From contig DATCLS010000072.1 of NCBI GenBank assembly GCA_036563805.1, positions 1 through 22,343 of the forward strand: 22,343 bases of DNA, in the 5' to 3' direction. This DNA is from DATCLS01 sp036563805. GTDB taxonomy: Bacteria > Actinomycetota > Acidimicrobiia > Acidimicrobiales > VFJN01. The notes beneath the pieces are model-generated. The model was not told the origin of the DNA. It worked only from the letters and a program-made list of their open reading frames with translations, and searched no databases. Both the position numbers and the translations under genes were made by a program. The first letter of the stretch is position 1; each line of letters starts with the position of its first letter. Below, one piece after another: positions 15,616 through 22,335 of this stretch.

Positions 15616-16424
15616 CCGCCGGCCCCCTCCGTCCGGGCGGGGCGGAACGAGTGGGCGTAGTCCGGCGCGTACACGTGGCTGCGCCGGCCCGGCCCGCACG
15701 GCTCGCCCCCGGCCGGTCCCGGGGACGGCGGGCGCAGCGCCTCACCCACCAGCACCAGCACGGTGGTGGTGGCGCCCAGGGCCCGCAGGTCGTCGGCCAG
15801 GCGGCCGACCGTCGTGGGCACGATCGTCTCGTCCGGCCACGACACCCGGTGGGCGATGATCGCCGGTGTGGACGGGCCATAGGCGGAGCCGGCGGCCTGG
15901 AGCTCGGCCTGCAGGGCGTCGGGCCGCCCCGCCGACAGGAACAGCGCCATCGTCGGCCCCAGCGCCGCGAACCCGGCCACCGACTCGCGGGGTGGCACCG
16001 ACGCCTTCGTCCGGTGGGCCAGGCGGGTGAGCACCACGCTCTGGGCCAAGCCGGGGACCGTGAGCTCGCGGCGGGCGGCGGCCGCGGCGGCGGCCAGCGA
16101 CGACACGCCGGGGACGATCTCGAAGTCGCGCTGGTGGGCGACGCACCAGTCGATCTGCTCGCCGATCGTGCCGTACACGGTGGGGTCGCCGGAGTGGAGC
16201 CGAACGATCGCCGCGTCCGGGTGGGCGGCGTAGACCGCGGTCACGTCCTCGAGCGTCATCGTCTTGGAGTCGTGGACCTCGACGCCGGGCCGGCAGTGCT
16301 CGAGCACGGCCGGCGACACCAGCGACGACGCCCACACGACGACGTCGGCCGCGGCCAGCCGGTCGACCGCCCGCAGCGTGAGCAGGTCGGCGGCCCCGGG
16401 CCCGGCCCCGACGAAGCTGATCAT
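15612..16424 (-). CDS. cobM: Precorrin-4 C11-methyltransferase
   Basis: The product is 270 residues from ATG 16422-16424, overlapping the preceding stop (ATGA). Signature motifs are FVGAGPGAADLLTLRA (4-19), DSKTMTLEDV, RLHSGDPTVYGTIGEQIDW (75-93), VPGVSSLAAAAAAARRELTVP (104-124) and SVVLTRLAHRT. It methylates C11 of the corrin precursor using SAM. CobM (aerobic) and CbiF (anaerobic) cannot be told apart from sequence alone; I use cobM because cobE and cobG are present. A ~35-residue Pro/Gly-rich C-terminal tail follows the conserved part. Confidence 0.94.
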   Translation of the reverse strand: MISFVGAGPGAADLLTLRAVDRLAAADVVVWASSLVSPAVLEHCRPGVEVHDSKTMTLEDVTAVYAAHPDAAIVRLHSGDPTVYGTIGEQIDWCVAHQRDFEIVPGVSSLAAAAAAARRELTVPGLAQSVVLTRLAHRTKASVPPRESVAGFAALGPTMALFLSAGRPDALQAELQAAGSAYGPSTPAIIAHRVSWPDETIVPTTVGRLADDLRALGATTTVLVLVGEALRPPSPGPAGGEPCGPGRRSHVYAPDYAHSFRPARTEGAGG

Positions 16425-17404
16425 GCGCCCTCCCCGCCGCCGCCCGTGCGCCCGGCGCCGCGCCCGGTCCCGCCGGCCCCGGACGCGGTGGGTGCGGCGG
16501 GCCCGGTCGGCGCGGCGGCCGCGCCGTCGCCGGCCCGCTCGGGCGGGACGACGACCGTGGCCAGGTAGGAGGCCGGGCGGTCGGCGGCGGCCGCCACCGG
16601 CACGCTCCGCCCCCCGGGCAGGCCCAGCATCTCGCCCAGCACGGCGGCGCCGAGCCGCCCGCGGCGGTCGAGCACGGCGGCGACCTCGGGCAGGACCCGC
16701 CCGCCCTTGTAGACGACGAGCCCCCGGTGGGGGTCGGCGAGCAGCGGGTCGAGTCGCTCGGCGTCGCCGCCCAGCGTGACCAGCGTCAGCTCCTCGTCGC
16801 CGTCGGCCAGCACCACCCCGGTCCGGGCGGCCAGCTCCTGGAACGCCATGATCCCGGGCACGGTCTCGACCGGGACGCCTGGCCGCCGGGCGGTCACCGC
16901 GGCCACCACCCGGGGAAAGATCGTCCACACGTTGGGGTCGCCGAGCACGGCGAAGGCCACCAGCTCGCCCCGGTCGAGGTGGCCGAGCACGGTCTCGGCC
17001 GCCCGCTCGACCGAGCGGCGCCGGGCGGCGGCGTCGCCGCCGATGTCGATCACCAGCCGGTCGACCGCGACCTCGGGCACGGCCGAGCGGACGACGGCCT
17101 CGGCCCGCCCGATGGCGTCGGGGCCGGTGGCGGCGGCGACCACCCGGTCGGCCGACCGGAGGACCGCGACCGCCCGCTCGGTGACCAGGTCGGGGTCGCT
17201 GGGCCCCACGCCCACACCGACCAGCCGGGGGCCGGTCGGGACGGGCTGGCGGGCGGGCGCCGGGGCCGGCTCGTCGGCGGCGGCGCGCACGAGGCGGTCG
17301 ATCGCGATGCGGATGAGCTCGGCCTCGGAGCGCCCCCACCGGTCGGCCAGCGCCGCCAGCTCGGCCTTCAGCTCGTCGGGGAGGTAGACGGAGCTCTTGA
17401 GCAC
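16421..17404 (-). CDS. Ribbon-helix-helix DNA-binding domain fused to a CobI/CbiL-like methyltransferase
   Basis: The product is 327 residues with a GTG start at 17402-17404. Residues 2-42 (LKSSVYLPDELKAELAALAD..SEAELIRIAIDRLV) are a classic ribbon-helix-helix (CopG/NikR type) DNA-binding motif. A Pro/Ala linker follows (43-59). Residues about 60-290 are a tetrapyrrole methylase closest to precorrin-2 C20-methyltransferases: VGVGVGPSDPDL, AVLGDPNVWTIF, VETVPGIMAFQELAARTG and VYKGGRVLPEV. The final ~35 residues are Gly/Ala-rich. Starts at 17428 and 17446 are possible, but the first would be followed by only nine extra residues before the RHH strand, and 17404 puts the start 6 nt after a TACCCT hexamer. 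A second, standard cobI exists at 20756. I infer a regulator that senses a corrin precursor, though it may keep enzyme activity. Confidence 0.82.
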   Translation of the reverse strand: MLKSSVYLPDELKAELAALADRWGRSEAELIRIAIDRLVRAAADEPAPAPARQPVPTGPRLVGVGVGPSDPDLVTERAVAVLRSADRVVAAATGPDAIGRAEAVVRSAVPEVAVDRLVIDIGGDAAARRRSVERAAETVLGHLDRGELVAFAVLGDPNVWTIFPRVVAAVTARRPGVPVETVPGIMAFQELAARTGVVLADGDEELTLVTLGGDAERLDPLLADPHRGLVVYKGGRVLPEVAAVLDRRGRLGAAVLGEMLGLPGGRSVPVAAAADRPASYLATVVVPPERAGDGAAAAPTGPAAPTASGAGGTGRGAGRTGGGGEGA

Positions 17405-17466
17405 CCGCGTAGGGTAGACGTAGGGCACAGCGCCGTGCCGACGCACGGCCGTGCCGAAAGACCGCG
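17405..17466. promoter_or_regulatory. Divergent cob promoter with tandem CGTAGGG repeats (candidate operator)
   Basis: In the 62-bp gap between the RHH-CobI-like gene and cbiD, CGTAGGG occurs at 17408-17414 and again at 17419-17425, in the same orientation and 11 bp apart (one helical turn). On the minus strand TACCCT (17416-17411) fits a TANNNT -10 element, with the GTG start beginning 7 nt after it, so a leaderless transcript is plausible and the repeats would cover it. A 12-bp palindrome GCACGGCCGTGC lies at 17443-17454. The gap is too short for a cobalamin riboswitch. The longer copy ACGTAGGGCA (17418-17427) recurs before cobG. Confidence 0.6.
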
Positions 17467-18585
17467 ATGTCCGGATCCGAACGGCCGAACGGCCCGCTGC
17501 GACGGGGGTGGACGACCGGGGCCTGCGCGACGGCCGCCACCAAGGCCGCCTGCGAGGCCCTGTTCGGTGACGCGTTCCCCGACCCGGTGCGCATCCGGCT
17601 GCCCCGCGGCGAGGAGCCGGCCTTCGCCCTCGCGCGCGCCGAGCTCGACCGGGCCGCGGGCGAGGCGCGCGCCGGCGTGGTCAAGGACGCCGGCGACGAC
17701 CCCGACGTCACCCACGGCGTTGAGGTCGTGGCCACGGTCCGGCGAACGGCCCCGGGGACGGGCACGGTGTTCCGGGCCGGACCCGGCGTGGGGACGGTCA
17801 CGCTGCCCGGCCTACCGCTGGACGTCGGCGAGCCGGCCATCAACCCGGTGCCCCGGCGCCTGATGCGCGAGGCGGTGGCCGAGGTCACCGGCCGCCACGG
17901 CGCGCCGCCCGACGTCGAGCTCGAGATCTCCATCCCCGGCGGCGAGGAGATCGCCCGCCGCACGTGGAATCCCCGGCTCGGCATCGTCGGTGGCCTGTCG
18001 ATCCTGGGCACGACCGGGGTCGTCGTCCCCTACTCGTGCTCGGCGTGGATCCACTCGATCCACCGGGGCATCGACCTGGCCCGGGCCAACGGCATCGACC
18101 ACGTGGCCGGGTGCACCGGGTCGACGTCCGAGCGGACCGTGCGCGGCCTGTTCGGCCTGCCCGAGATCGCCCTGCTGGACATGGGCGACTTCGTGGGCGG
18201 GACCCTGCGCTACCTGCGCCGCAAGCCGGTGCCCCGCATGACGATCGGCGGCGGGTTCGCCAAGCTGTCGAAGCTGGCGGTCGGGCACCTCGACCTCCAC
18301 TCGGGCCGCAGCCAGGTGGACAAGGACTGGCTGGCCGACCGGGCCGCCGAGCTGGGGGCGCCGGCCGACCTGGTCCCCGCCCTCCGCACGGCCAACACCG
18401 CCCTCGAGGTCCTGAACCGGTGCCGCGCCGCCGGCGTCGCCATCGGCGAGGCGGTGGCGGACGCCGCCCGGCGCACGGCGCTCGACGTGCTCGACGGCGC
18501 CCCGGTCGCCGTGGACGTGGTGGTCGTCGACCGGGACGGGGCGGTCGTGGCCACGAGCGGCGTGGCGGCCGCTGGCGGCACGTAG
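17467..18585 (+). CDS. cbiD: Cobalt-precorrin-5B C1-methyltransferase
   Basis: The product is 372 residues from ATG 17467. The CbiD N-terminal signature LRRGWTTGACATAATKAA is clear, followed by VVKDAGDDPDVTHG, GVGTVTLPGLPLDVGEPAINPVPR, ISIPGGEEIARRTWNPRLGIVGGLSILGTTGVV and GDFVGGTLRYL. CbiD methylates C1 in the anaerobic cobalamin route, the step done by CobF in the aerobic route. It is divergent from the RHH-CobI-like gene. Its stop codon (18583-18585) lies inside the left arm of the inverted repeat before cobG. GAAAG at 17456-17460 is a weak ribosome binding site. Confidence 0.95.
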   Translation: MSGSERPNGPLRRGWTTGACATAATKAACEALFGDAFPDPVRIRLPRGEEPAFALARAELDRAAGEARAGVVKDAGDDPDVTHGVEVVATVRRTAPGTGTVFRAGPGVGTVTLPGLPLDVGEPAINPVPRRLMREAVAEVTGRHGAPPDVELEISIPGGEEIARRTWNPRLGIVGGLSILGTTGVVVPYSCSAWIHSIHRGIDLARANGIDHVAGCTGSTSERTVRGLFGLPEIALLDMGDFVGGTLRYLRRKPVPRMTIGGGFAKLSKLAVGHLDLHSGRSQVDKDWLADRAAELGAPADLVPALRTANTALEVLNRCRAAGVAIGEAVADAARRTALDVLDGAPVAVDVVVVDRDGAVVATSGVAAAGGT

Positions 18586-18606
18586 GGCATCGTGCCCTAC
18601 GTGCCG
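18576..18606. promoter_or_regulatory. Perfect 14-bp inverted repeat, candidate operator of the cobG operon
   Basis: CGGCACGTAGGGCA (18576-18589) and its exact reverse complement (18593-18606) are separated by TCG. The core ACGTAGGGCA is the same as at 17418-17427 in the divergent cob promoter. The repeat ends 2 bp before a TAGCGT hexamer (18609-18614), so a protein bound here would block the -35 region. It could instead act as a hairpin terminator for cbiD, but it has no U-tract and the shared core favours an operator. Confidence 0.65.
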
Positions 18607-18608
18607 TG

Positions 18609-18624
18609 TAGCGTGCTGCCGATG
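18609..18624 (+). promoter_or_regulatory. Predicted leaderless promoter and start of cobG
   Basis: TAGCGT (TANNNT type -10) at 18609-18614 is followed by 7 nt and then ATG 18622, the spacing expected if transcription begins at the start codon. There is no Shine-Dalgarno-like sequence before the ATG. This supports ATG 18622 over the upstream in-frame GTG at 18592, which would lie inside the inverted repeat. Confidence 0.5.
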
Positions 18625-20133
18625 GTGGACGTCGCTGGCGCCGTGGCCGTTCCGGCCGGATCGGTGCGCGGGGCGTGCCCGGGCGGGCACCGGCCCTTCG
18701 TGGCGGCCGACGGGCTGCTGGTGCGCGTCCGGGTCCCGAGCGCGATCCTGACCGGCGACCAGGTCGCGGCCGTGGCCGCGGTGGCGGACCGGGGCGGTAG
18801 CGGGGCCGTGGAGCTGACGAGCCGCGCCAACCTCCAGGTCCGGGGCGTGCGGGACGCCGCGCTGGGCGCGGTGCAGCGCGGCCTGGCGGCGGCCGGGCTC
18901 CTGCCGGCCGGCGCCGAGGCCGACGAGCGGCGCAACGTCGTCGCCGCGCCGGCGGCCGGGCTCGACCCGACCGAGGTCGCCGACGTGCGCCCGGTCGTGG
19001 CCCGGCTGGTCGACCGGCTGGTCGACCGGTCGGCCGCAGGCGGCGGGGCCGGGTCGGACGATCCCGACCGCGACGCCCCCGCTCCCGATCATGCCGGCCC
19101 GGACGGCGCCGGGCCCGGGGCGGCCGGCCTCCACCCCAAGGCGGGGGCGGTGGTCGACGGCGGCGGGGCCGTGAGCGTCCGGGGGCTCCGCCACGACGTC
19201 GGCCTCGGCGCCTGCCGCCGCCGCGACACCGGAGAGGTGGTGGCCGAGCTGGCCCTCGGGCGGCCGCTTTCGACCGCCGCCGACCCGACGACGCCGGCGC
19301 TGGTGGTCCCCTGGGCGGCGGCGGCCGACGTCGCCGCCCACGCCCTGGCCCTCACGGCCGGCGGGCGGCGGCTTCACGAGGTCGTGGCCGACCGCGGGCT
19401 CGAGGCGACGGTGGCCGACCTGGCCCGGCGCGCCGGCGTGGCCGTCGCCGCGGTGGCGGCAGGCGACCTCGACCGGGCGGCGCCCGAGCCGGGCCCGCCG
19501 CTGGGCGTCCGCCCCGCCCGCACCCCCGGCTGGGCGCTGGTCGGCGCCGCCCCCGTGCTGGGCCGGCTCGACGCCCCCGCGCTGGCCGCCCTGGCCGCCG
19601 CGTCCCGCCGCCACGGCGACGGCACGGTCCGGCTGACGCCCTGGCGCACCGTGCTCGTCCCCGCCCGGGCCGACACGGCGGCCGCGCTGGCCGACGAGCT
19701 GCGCGCCCTCGGCCTGGCGACCGGCGCCGACGACCCGGCGGTGGGCGTGGTGGCCTGCGTCGGCCGTGCCGGGTGCGCGGCCGGCCACACCGACGCCCTG
19801 GCCGACGCCCGCCGGCTGATCGACGCCCGCCGGGCGCGCCGCTCGCCCGAGCCCTCCGCATCCGGCGCCGCCCCTGACCCCCGAGGCTCCGATCCCCGAG
19901 GCGCCGACCCCCGCAGCCCCGAATCGGGCGGCCCCGACGGCCGGGCCCGGCTGCACGTGTCGGGGTGCGGCAAGCGGTGCGCCTCCCGCGCCGTGCACGA
20001 CGTGACGCTCGTCGGCGTCGCGCCCGGCCGCTACGACGTGTTCGTCCGGGACCCCGACACGGGCGGCGAGCGCCTGGCCCGGCGGGGCGTCCCCCTCCCC
20101 GTCCCCCTCCCCGAGGCGGTGCCCGAACCGTGA
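18622..20133 (+). CDS. cobG: Precorrin-3B synthase-like siroheme/4Fe-4S protein
   Basis: The product is 503 residues from ATG 18622. It belongs to the nitrite/sulfite reductase fold: GACPGGHRPFVAADGLLVRVRVP, VELTSRANLQVRGV (63-76), RRNVVAAPAAG, and two Cys pairs for the Fe-S cluster and siroheme (Cys379-x5-Cys385 in CVGRAGC and Cys449-x3-Cys453 in SGCGKRC). CobG uses O2 to hydroxylate precorrin-3A on the way to ring contraction. Both halves carry long low-complexity insertions: about 135-170 (Ala/Gly/Pro/Asp) and about 410-440 with the repeat DPRGS-DPRGA-DPRSP between the Cys pairs. All four Cys are present, so I think it is functional. It is the first gene of the plus-strand operon. Confidence 0.88.
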   Translation: MVDVAGAVAVPAGSVRGACPGGHRPFVAADGLLVRVRVPSAILTGDQVAAVAAVADRGGSGAVELTSRANLQVRGVRDAALGAVQRGLAAAGLLPAGAEADERRNVVAAPAAGLDPTEVADVRPVVARLVDRLVDRSAAGGGAGSDDPDRDAPAPDHAGPDGAGPGAAGLHPKAGAVVDGGGAVSVRGLRHDVGLGACRRRDTGEVVAELALGRPLSTAADPTTPALVVPWAAAADVAAHALALTAGGRRLHEVVADRGLEATVADLARRAGVAVAAVAAGDLDRAAPEPGPPLGVRPARTPGWALVGAAPVLGRLDAPALAALAAASRRHGDGTVRLTPWRTVLVPARADTAAALADELRALGLATGADDPAVGVVACVGRAGCAAGHTDALADARRLIDARRARRSPEPSASGAAPDPRGSDPRGADPRSPESGGPDGRARLHVSGCGKRCASRAVHDVTLVGVAPGRYDVFVRDPDTGGERLARRGVPLPVPLPEAVPEP

Positions 20134-20759
20134 TCCGACTCGACTACGTCCGCGACGGCGCCGAGATCTACCGCCGGTCGTTCGCCACCATCCGGGCCGA
20201 GGCCGACCTGTCCCAGGTGCCCGACGACCTCGAGAAGGCGGCCGTCCGCATGATCCACGCCTGCGGCATGGTCGACCTGGTCGACGACCTGGCCTTCAGC
20301 CCCGGGGTCGGCACCGCGGCCCGCGACGCGCTGCGCGCCGGCGCCCCCATCCTGGCCGACGCCCTGATGGTGGCCGAGGGCGTGACCCGCCGGCGCCTCC
20401 CCGCCGACAACGAGGTGGTGTGCACGCTGCGCGACCCCCGGGTCGCCGAGCTCGCCGAGGCGGCGGGCACGACGCGCTCGGCGGCCGCGGTCGACCTCTG
20501 GCTCCCGTGGCTCGACGGGGCGGTCGTGGCCATCGGCAACGCCCCCACCGCGCTGTTCCGGCTGCTCGAGCTGCTGGCCGACGGCGCGCCCCGGCCGGCC
20601 GCCGTGCTCGGCCTGCCGGTCGGCTTCGTGGGGGCGGCCGAGTCGAAGGTGGCGCTGGCCGAGTCGGGCCTGGCGCCGTACGTGACCGTGCACGGCCGCC
20701 GGGGCGGCAGCGCCCTGGCCGCCGCCGCCGTGAACGCCCTGGCCCAGGACGACGAGTGA
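20130..20759 (+). CDS. cobH: Precorrin-8X methylmutase
   Basis: The product is 209 residues from GTG 20130, overlapping the cobG stop (GTGA). It moves the C11 methyl group to C12, giving hydrogenobyrinate or its cobalt form. The catalytic His43 lies in VRMIHACGMVDLVDDL, matching the His43 of the Pseudomonas denitrificans enzyme. GAPILADALMVAEGVTRRRLP, VVAIGNAPTALFRLLEL and GLPVGFVGAAESKVAL are also typical. The name cbiC would be equally valid. Confidence 0.95.
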   Translation: MIRLDYVRDGAEIYRRSFATIRAEADLSQVPDDLEKAAVRMIHACGMVDLVDDLAFSPGVGTAARDALRAGAPILADALMVAEGVTRRRLPADNEVVCTLRDPRVAELAEAAGTTRSAAAVDLWLPWLDGAVVAIGNAPTALFRLLELLADGAPRPAAVLGLPVGFVGAAESKVALAESGLAPYVTVHGRRGGSALAAAAVNALAQDDE

Positions 20760-21493
20760 CGTCCGGCTCGCTCTACGGCATCGGCGTCGGACCCGGCGAC
20801 CCCGAGCTGATCACGCTCAAAGGCCACCGCCTGCTGCGGGCGTGCCCGGTCGTGGCCTACTTCGCGGCCGCCGGCCGCGAGAGCAACGCCCGCCGGGCCG
20901 CCGCCCCCCACCTGCTCGACAGCCACCGCGAGCTGCGCCTCGAGTACCCGGTGACGACCGAGACCCTCCCGCCCGAGGTGTCGTACGAGACCCTGCTGGC
21001 CGACTTCTACGACGATGCGGCCAAGCGGATCGCCGAGATGCTCGACGTCGGCACCGACGTGGCCGTGCTGTGCGAGGGCGACCCGTTCTTCTACGGCTCG
21101 TACATGTACATGCACACCCGGCTGGCCGGCCGGTACCCGACCGAGGTGGTGCCGGCGGTGCCGTCGTTCGCGGCCGGCTCGGCCGTGCTCGGCGCCCCGC
21201 TCGTGTGCCGCGACGAGGTCCTGTGCGTGCTCTCCGGCGTGCTGCCGGCCGACGAGATCGAGGGCCGCCTGCGCACGGCCGGGGCGGCCGTGATCATGAA
21301 GGTCGGCCGCAACCTGGCCAAGGTGCGAGACGCGGTCGAGCGGGCCGGACTGCTGGGCGCCGCCCACTACGTGGAGCGGGCGACGATGGAGCGGGAGCGG
21401 GTCGCGCCGCTGGCCGACGTCGACCCGGAGCGGGAGACGGCGCCGTACTTCTCGATGGTCGTCATCCCGAGCCGGACGGCGGCGGCCCGGTAG
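20756..21493 (+). CDS. cobI: Precorrin-2 C20-methyltransferase
   Basis: The product is 245 residues from GTG 20756, overlapping the cobH stop (GTGA). It carries the full CobI/CbiL pattern: LYGIGVGPGDPELITLKG (6-23), CEGDPFFYGSYMYMHTRL (106-123), TEVVPAVPSFAAGSAVLGAPL (129-149), IMKVGRNLAKV and TAPYFSMVVIPS. It adds the C20 methyl group to precorrin-2. This is the standard-looking copy; the RHH-fused gene at 16421 is the unusual relative. Unlike mycobacterial CobIJ it is not fused to the next gene. Confidence 0.95.
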   Translation: MTSGSLYGIGVGPGDPELITLKGHRLLRACPVVAYFAAAGRESNARRAAAPHLLDSHRELRLEYPVTTETLPPEVSYETLLADFYDDAAKRIAEMLDVGTDVAVLCEGDPFFYGSYMYMHTRLAGRYPTEVVPAVPSFAAGSAVLGAPLVCRDEVLCVLSGVLPADEIEGRLRTAGAAVIMKVGRNLAKVRDAVERAGLLGAAHYVERATMERERVAPLADVDPERETAPYFSMVVIPSRTAAAR

Positions 21494-21504
21494 GGGCGGA
21501 CGCG

Positions 21505-22335
21505 GTGCCCCTCACGATCGTCGGCCTCGGCCCGGGCGACGCCGGGACGTGCACGCCGGACGTGGCGGCCTGCCTGGCCACCGCCACCGACCTGGTCGGC
21601 TACGGCCCCTACCTGGACATGGCGGCCCGGTTGGTCGCCGGCGGGTCCAGCGAGCCCGATCCGACCGGCGCCGCCGATCCGACCGGTGCCGCCGACCCGA
21701 CCGCCGCCCGGTCCGTGCGGCGGCACGACTCCGACAACCGCGAGGAGGCGGCCCGGGCCCGCCTGGCCCTCGACCTGGCCGCCGAGGGCCGCGACGTGGT
21801 GGTCGTCTCGTCGGGCGACCCGGGCGTGTTCGCCATGGCCAGCGCGGTCATGGAGCAGCTCGACGGGGCCGACGCCGGGCGGTGGGACGCCGTCGAGGTG
21901 CGCGTCCTGCCGGGCGTGACCGCGGCCCACGCGGCGGCCGCCCGGGTCGGCGCCCCCCTCGGCCACGACTTCTGCGTGATCTCGCTGTCCGACAACCTCA
22001 AGCCGTGGGCGGTGGTCGAGCGGCGCCTCGCCGCCGCGGCCGGGGCCGACTTCGTGGTGGCGCTGTACAACCCGGCCTCCCGCCACCGGCCGTGGCAGCT
22101 GGCCCGGGCCGCCGAGGTGCTGCTCGAGCACCGCCGCCCGGACACGCCGGTGGTCCTGGGCCGCGACGTGGGCCGGCCCGGCGAACGGGTCACGGTCGTC
22201 GCCCTCGGCGAGCTGGCGGCGGCGCCGGTCGACATGCGGACGGTGGTGATCGTCGGCTCGTCCACCACCCGGTGCGTCGACCGACCGGGCGGCGCCGGCC
22301 CGGTCGTCTACACGCCCCGCACCTACCCGGGCTGA
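21505..22335 (+). CDS. cobJ: Precorrin-3B C17-methyltransferase
   Basis: The product is 276 residues from GTG 21505, 11 bp after cobI, with a G-rich AGGGGCGGA upstream. It performs the ring-contraction methylation at C17. Motifs are TIVGLGPGDAGTCTPDV (4-20), VGYGPYLD (31-38), DSDNREEAARARLALDLA (75-92), VVSSGDPGVFAMASAV (100-115), LPGVTAAHAAAARVGAPLGHDFCVISLSDNLKPW (135-168) and YNPASRHRPWQL (188-199). A ~20-residue insertion at about 46-68 is made of the repeat DPTGAADPTGAADPT. The window ends 8 bp after the stop; further cob genes (for example cobK) may follow. Confidence 0.94.
   Translation: MPLTIVGLGPGDAGTCTPDVAACLATATDLVGYGPYLDMAARLVAGGSSEPDPTGAADPTGAADPTAARSVRRHDSDNREEAARARLALDLAAEGRDVVVVSSGDPGVFAMASAVMEQLDGADAGRWDAVEVRVLPGVTAAHAAAARVGAPLGHDFCVISLSDNLKPWAVVERRLAAAAGADFVVALYNPASRHRPWQLARAAEVLLEHRRPDTPVVLGRDVGRPGERVTVVALGELAAAPVDMRTVVIVGSSTTRCVDRPGGAGPVVYTPRTYPG
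21658..21708 (+). repeat. Short tandem repeat inside cobJ (18-bp unit)
   Basis: Two near-identical 18-bp units, GATCCGACCGGCGCCGCC and the same with T at position 12, are followed by a 15-bp partial, degenerate copy. They encode DPTGAA-DPTGAA-DPTAA, between the VGYGPYLD and DSDNREE motifs where the family normally has a shorter loop. This looks like in-frame expansion of a surface loop. Confidence 0.8.

Noticed and set aside
18576..18606. Inverted repeat as a simple terminator of cbiD
   Set aside because: It could form a hairpin, but it has no U-tract, its core recurs in another cob promoter, and it sits directly next to a predicted promoter. Kept as operator, with termination as a secondary possibility.
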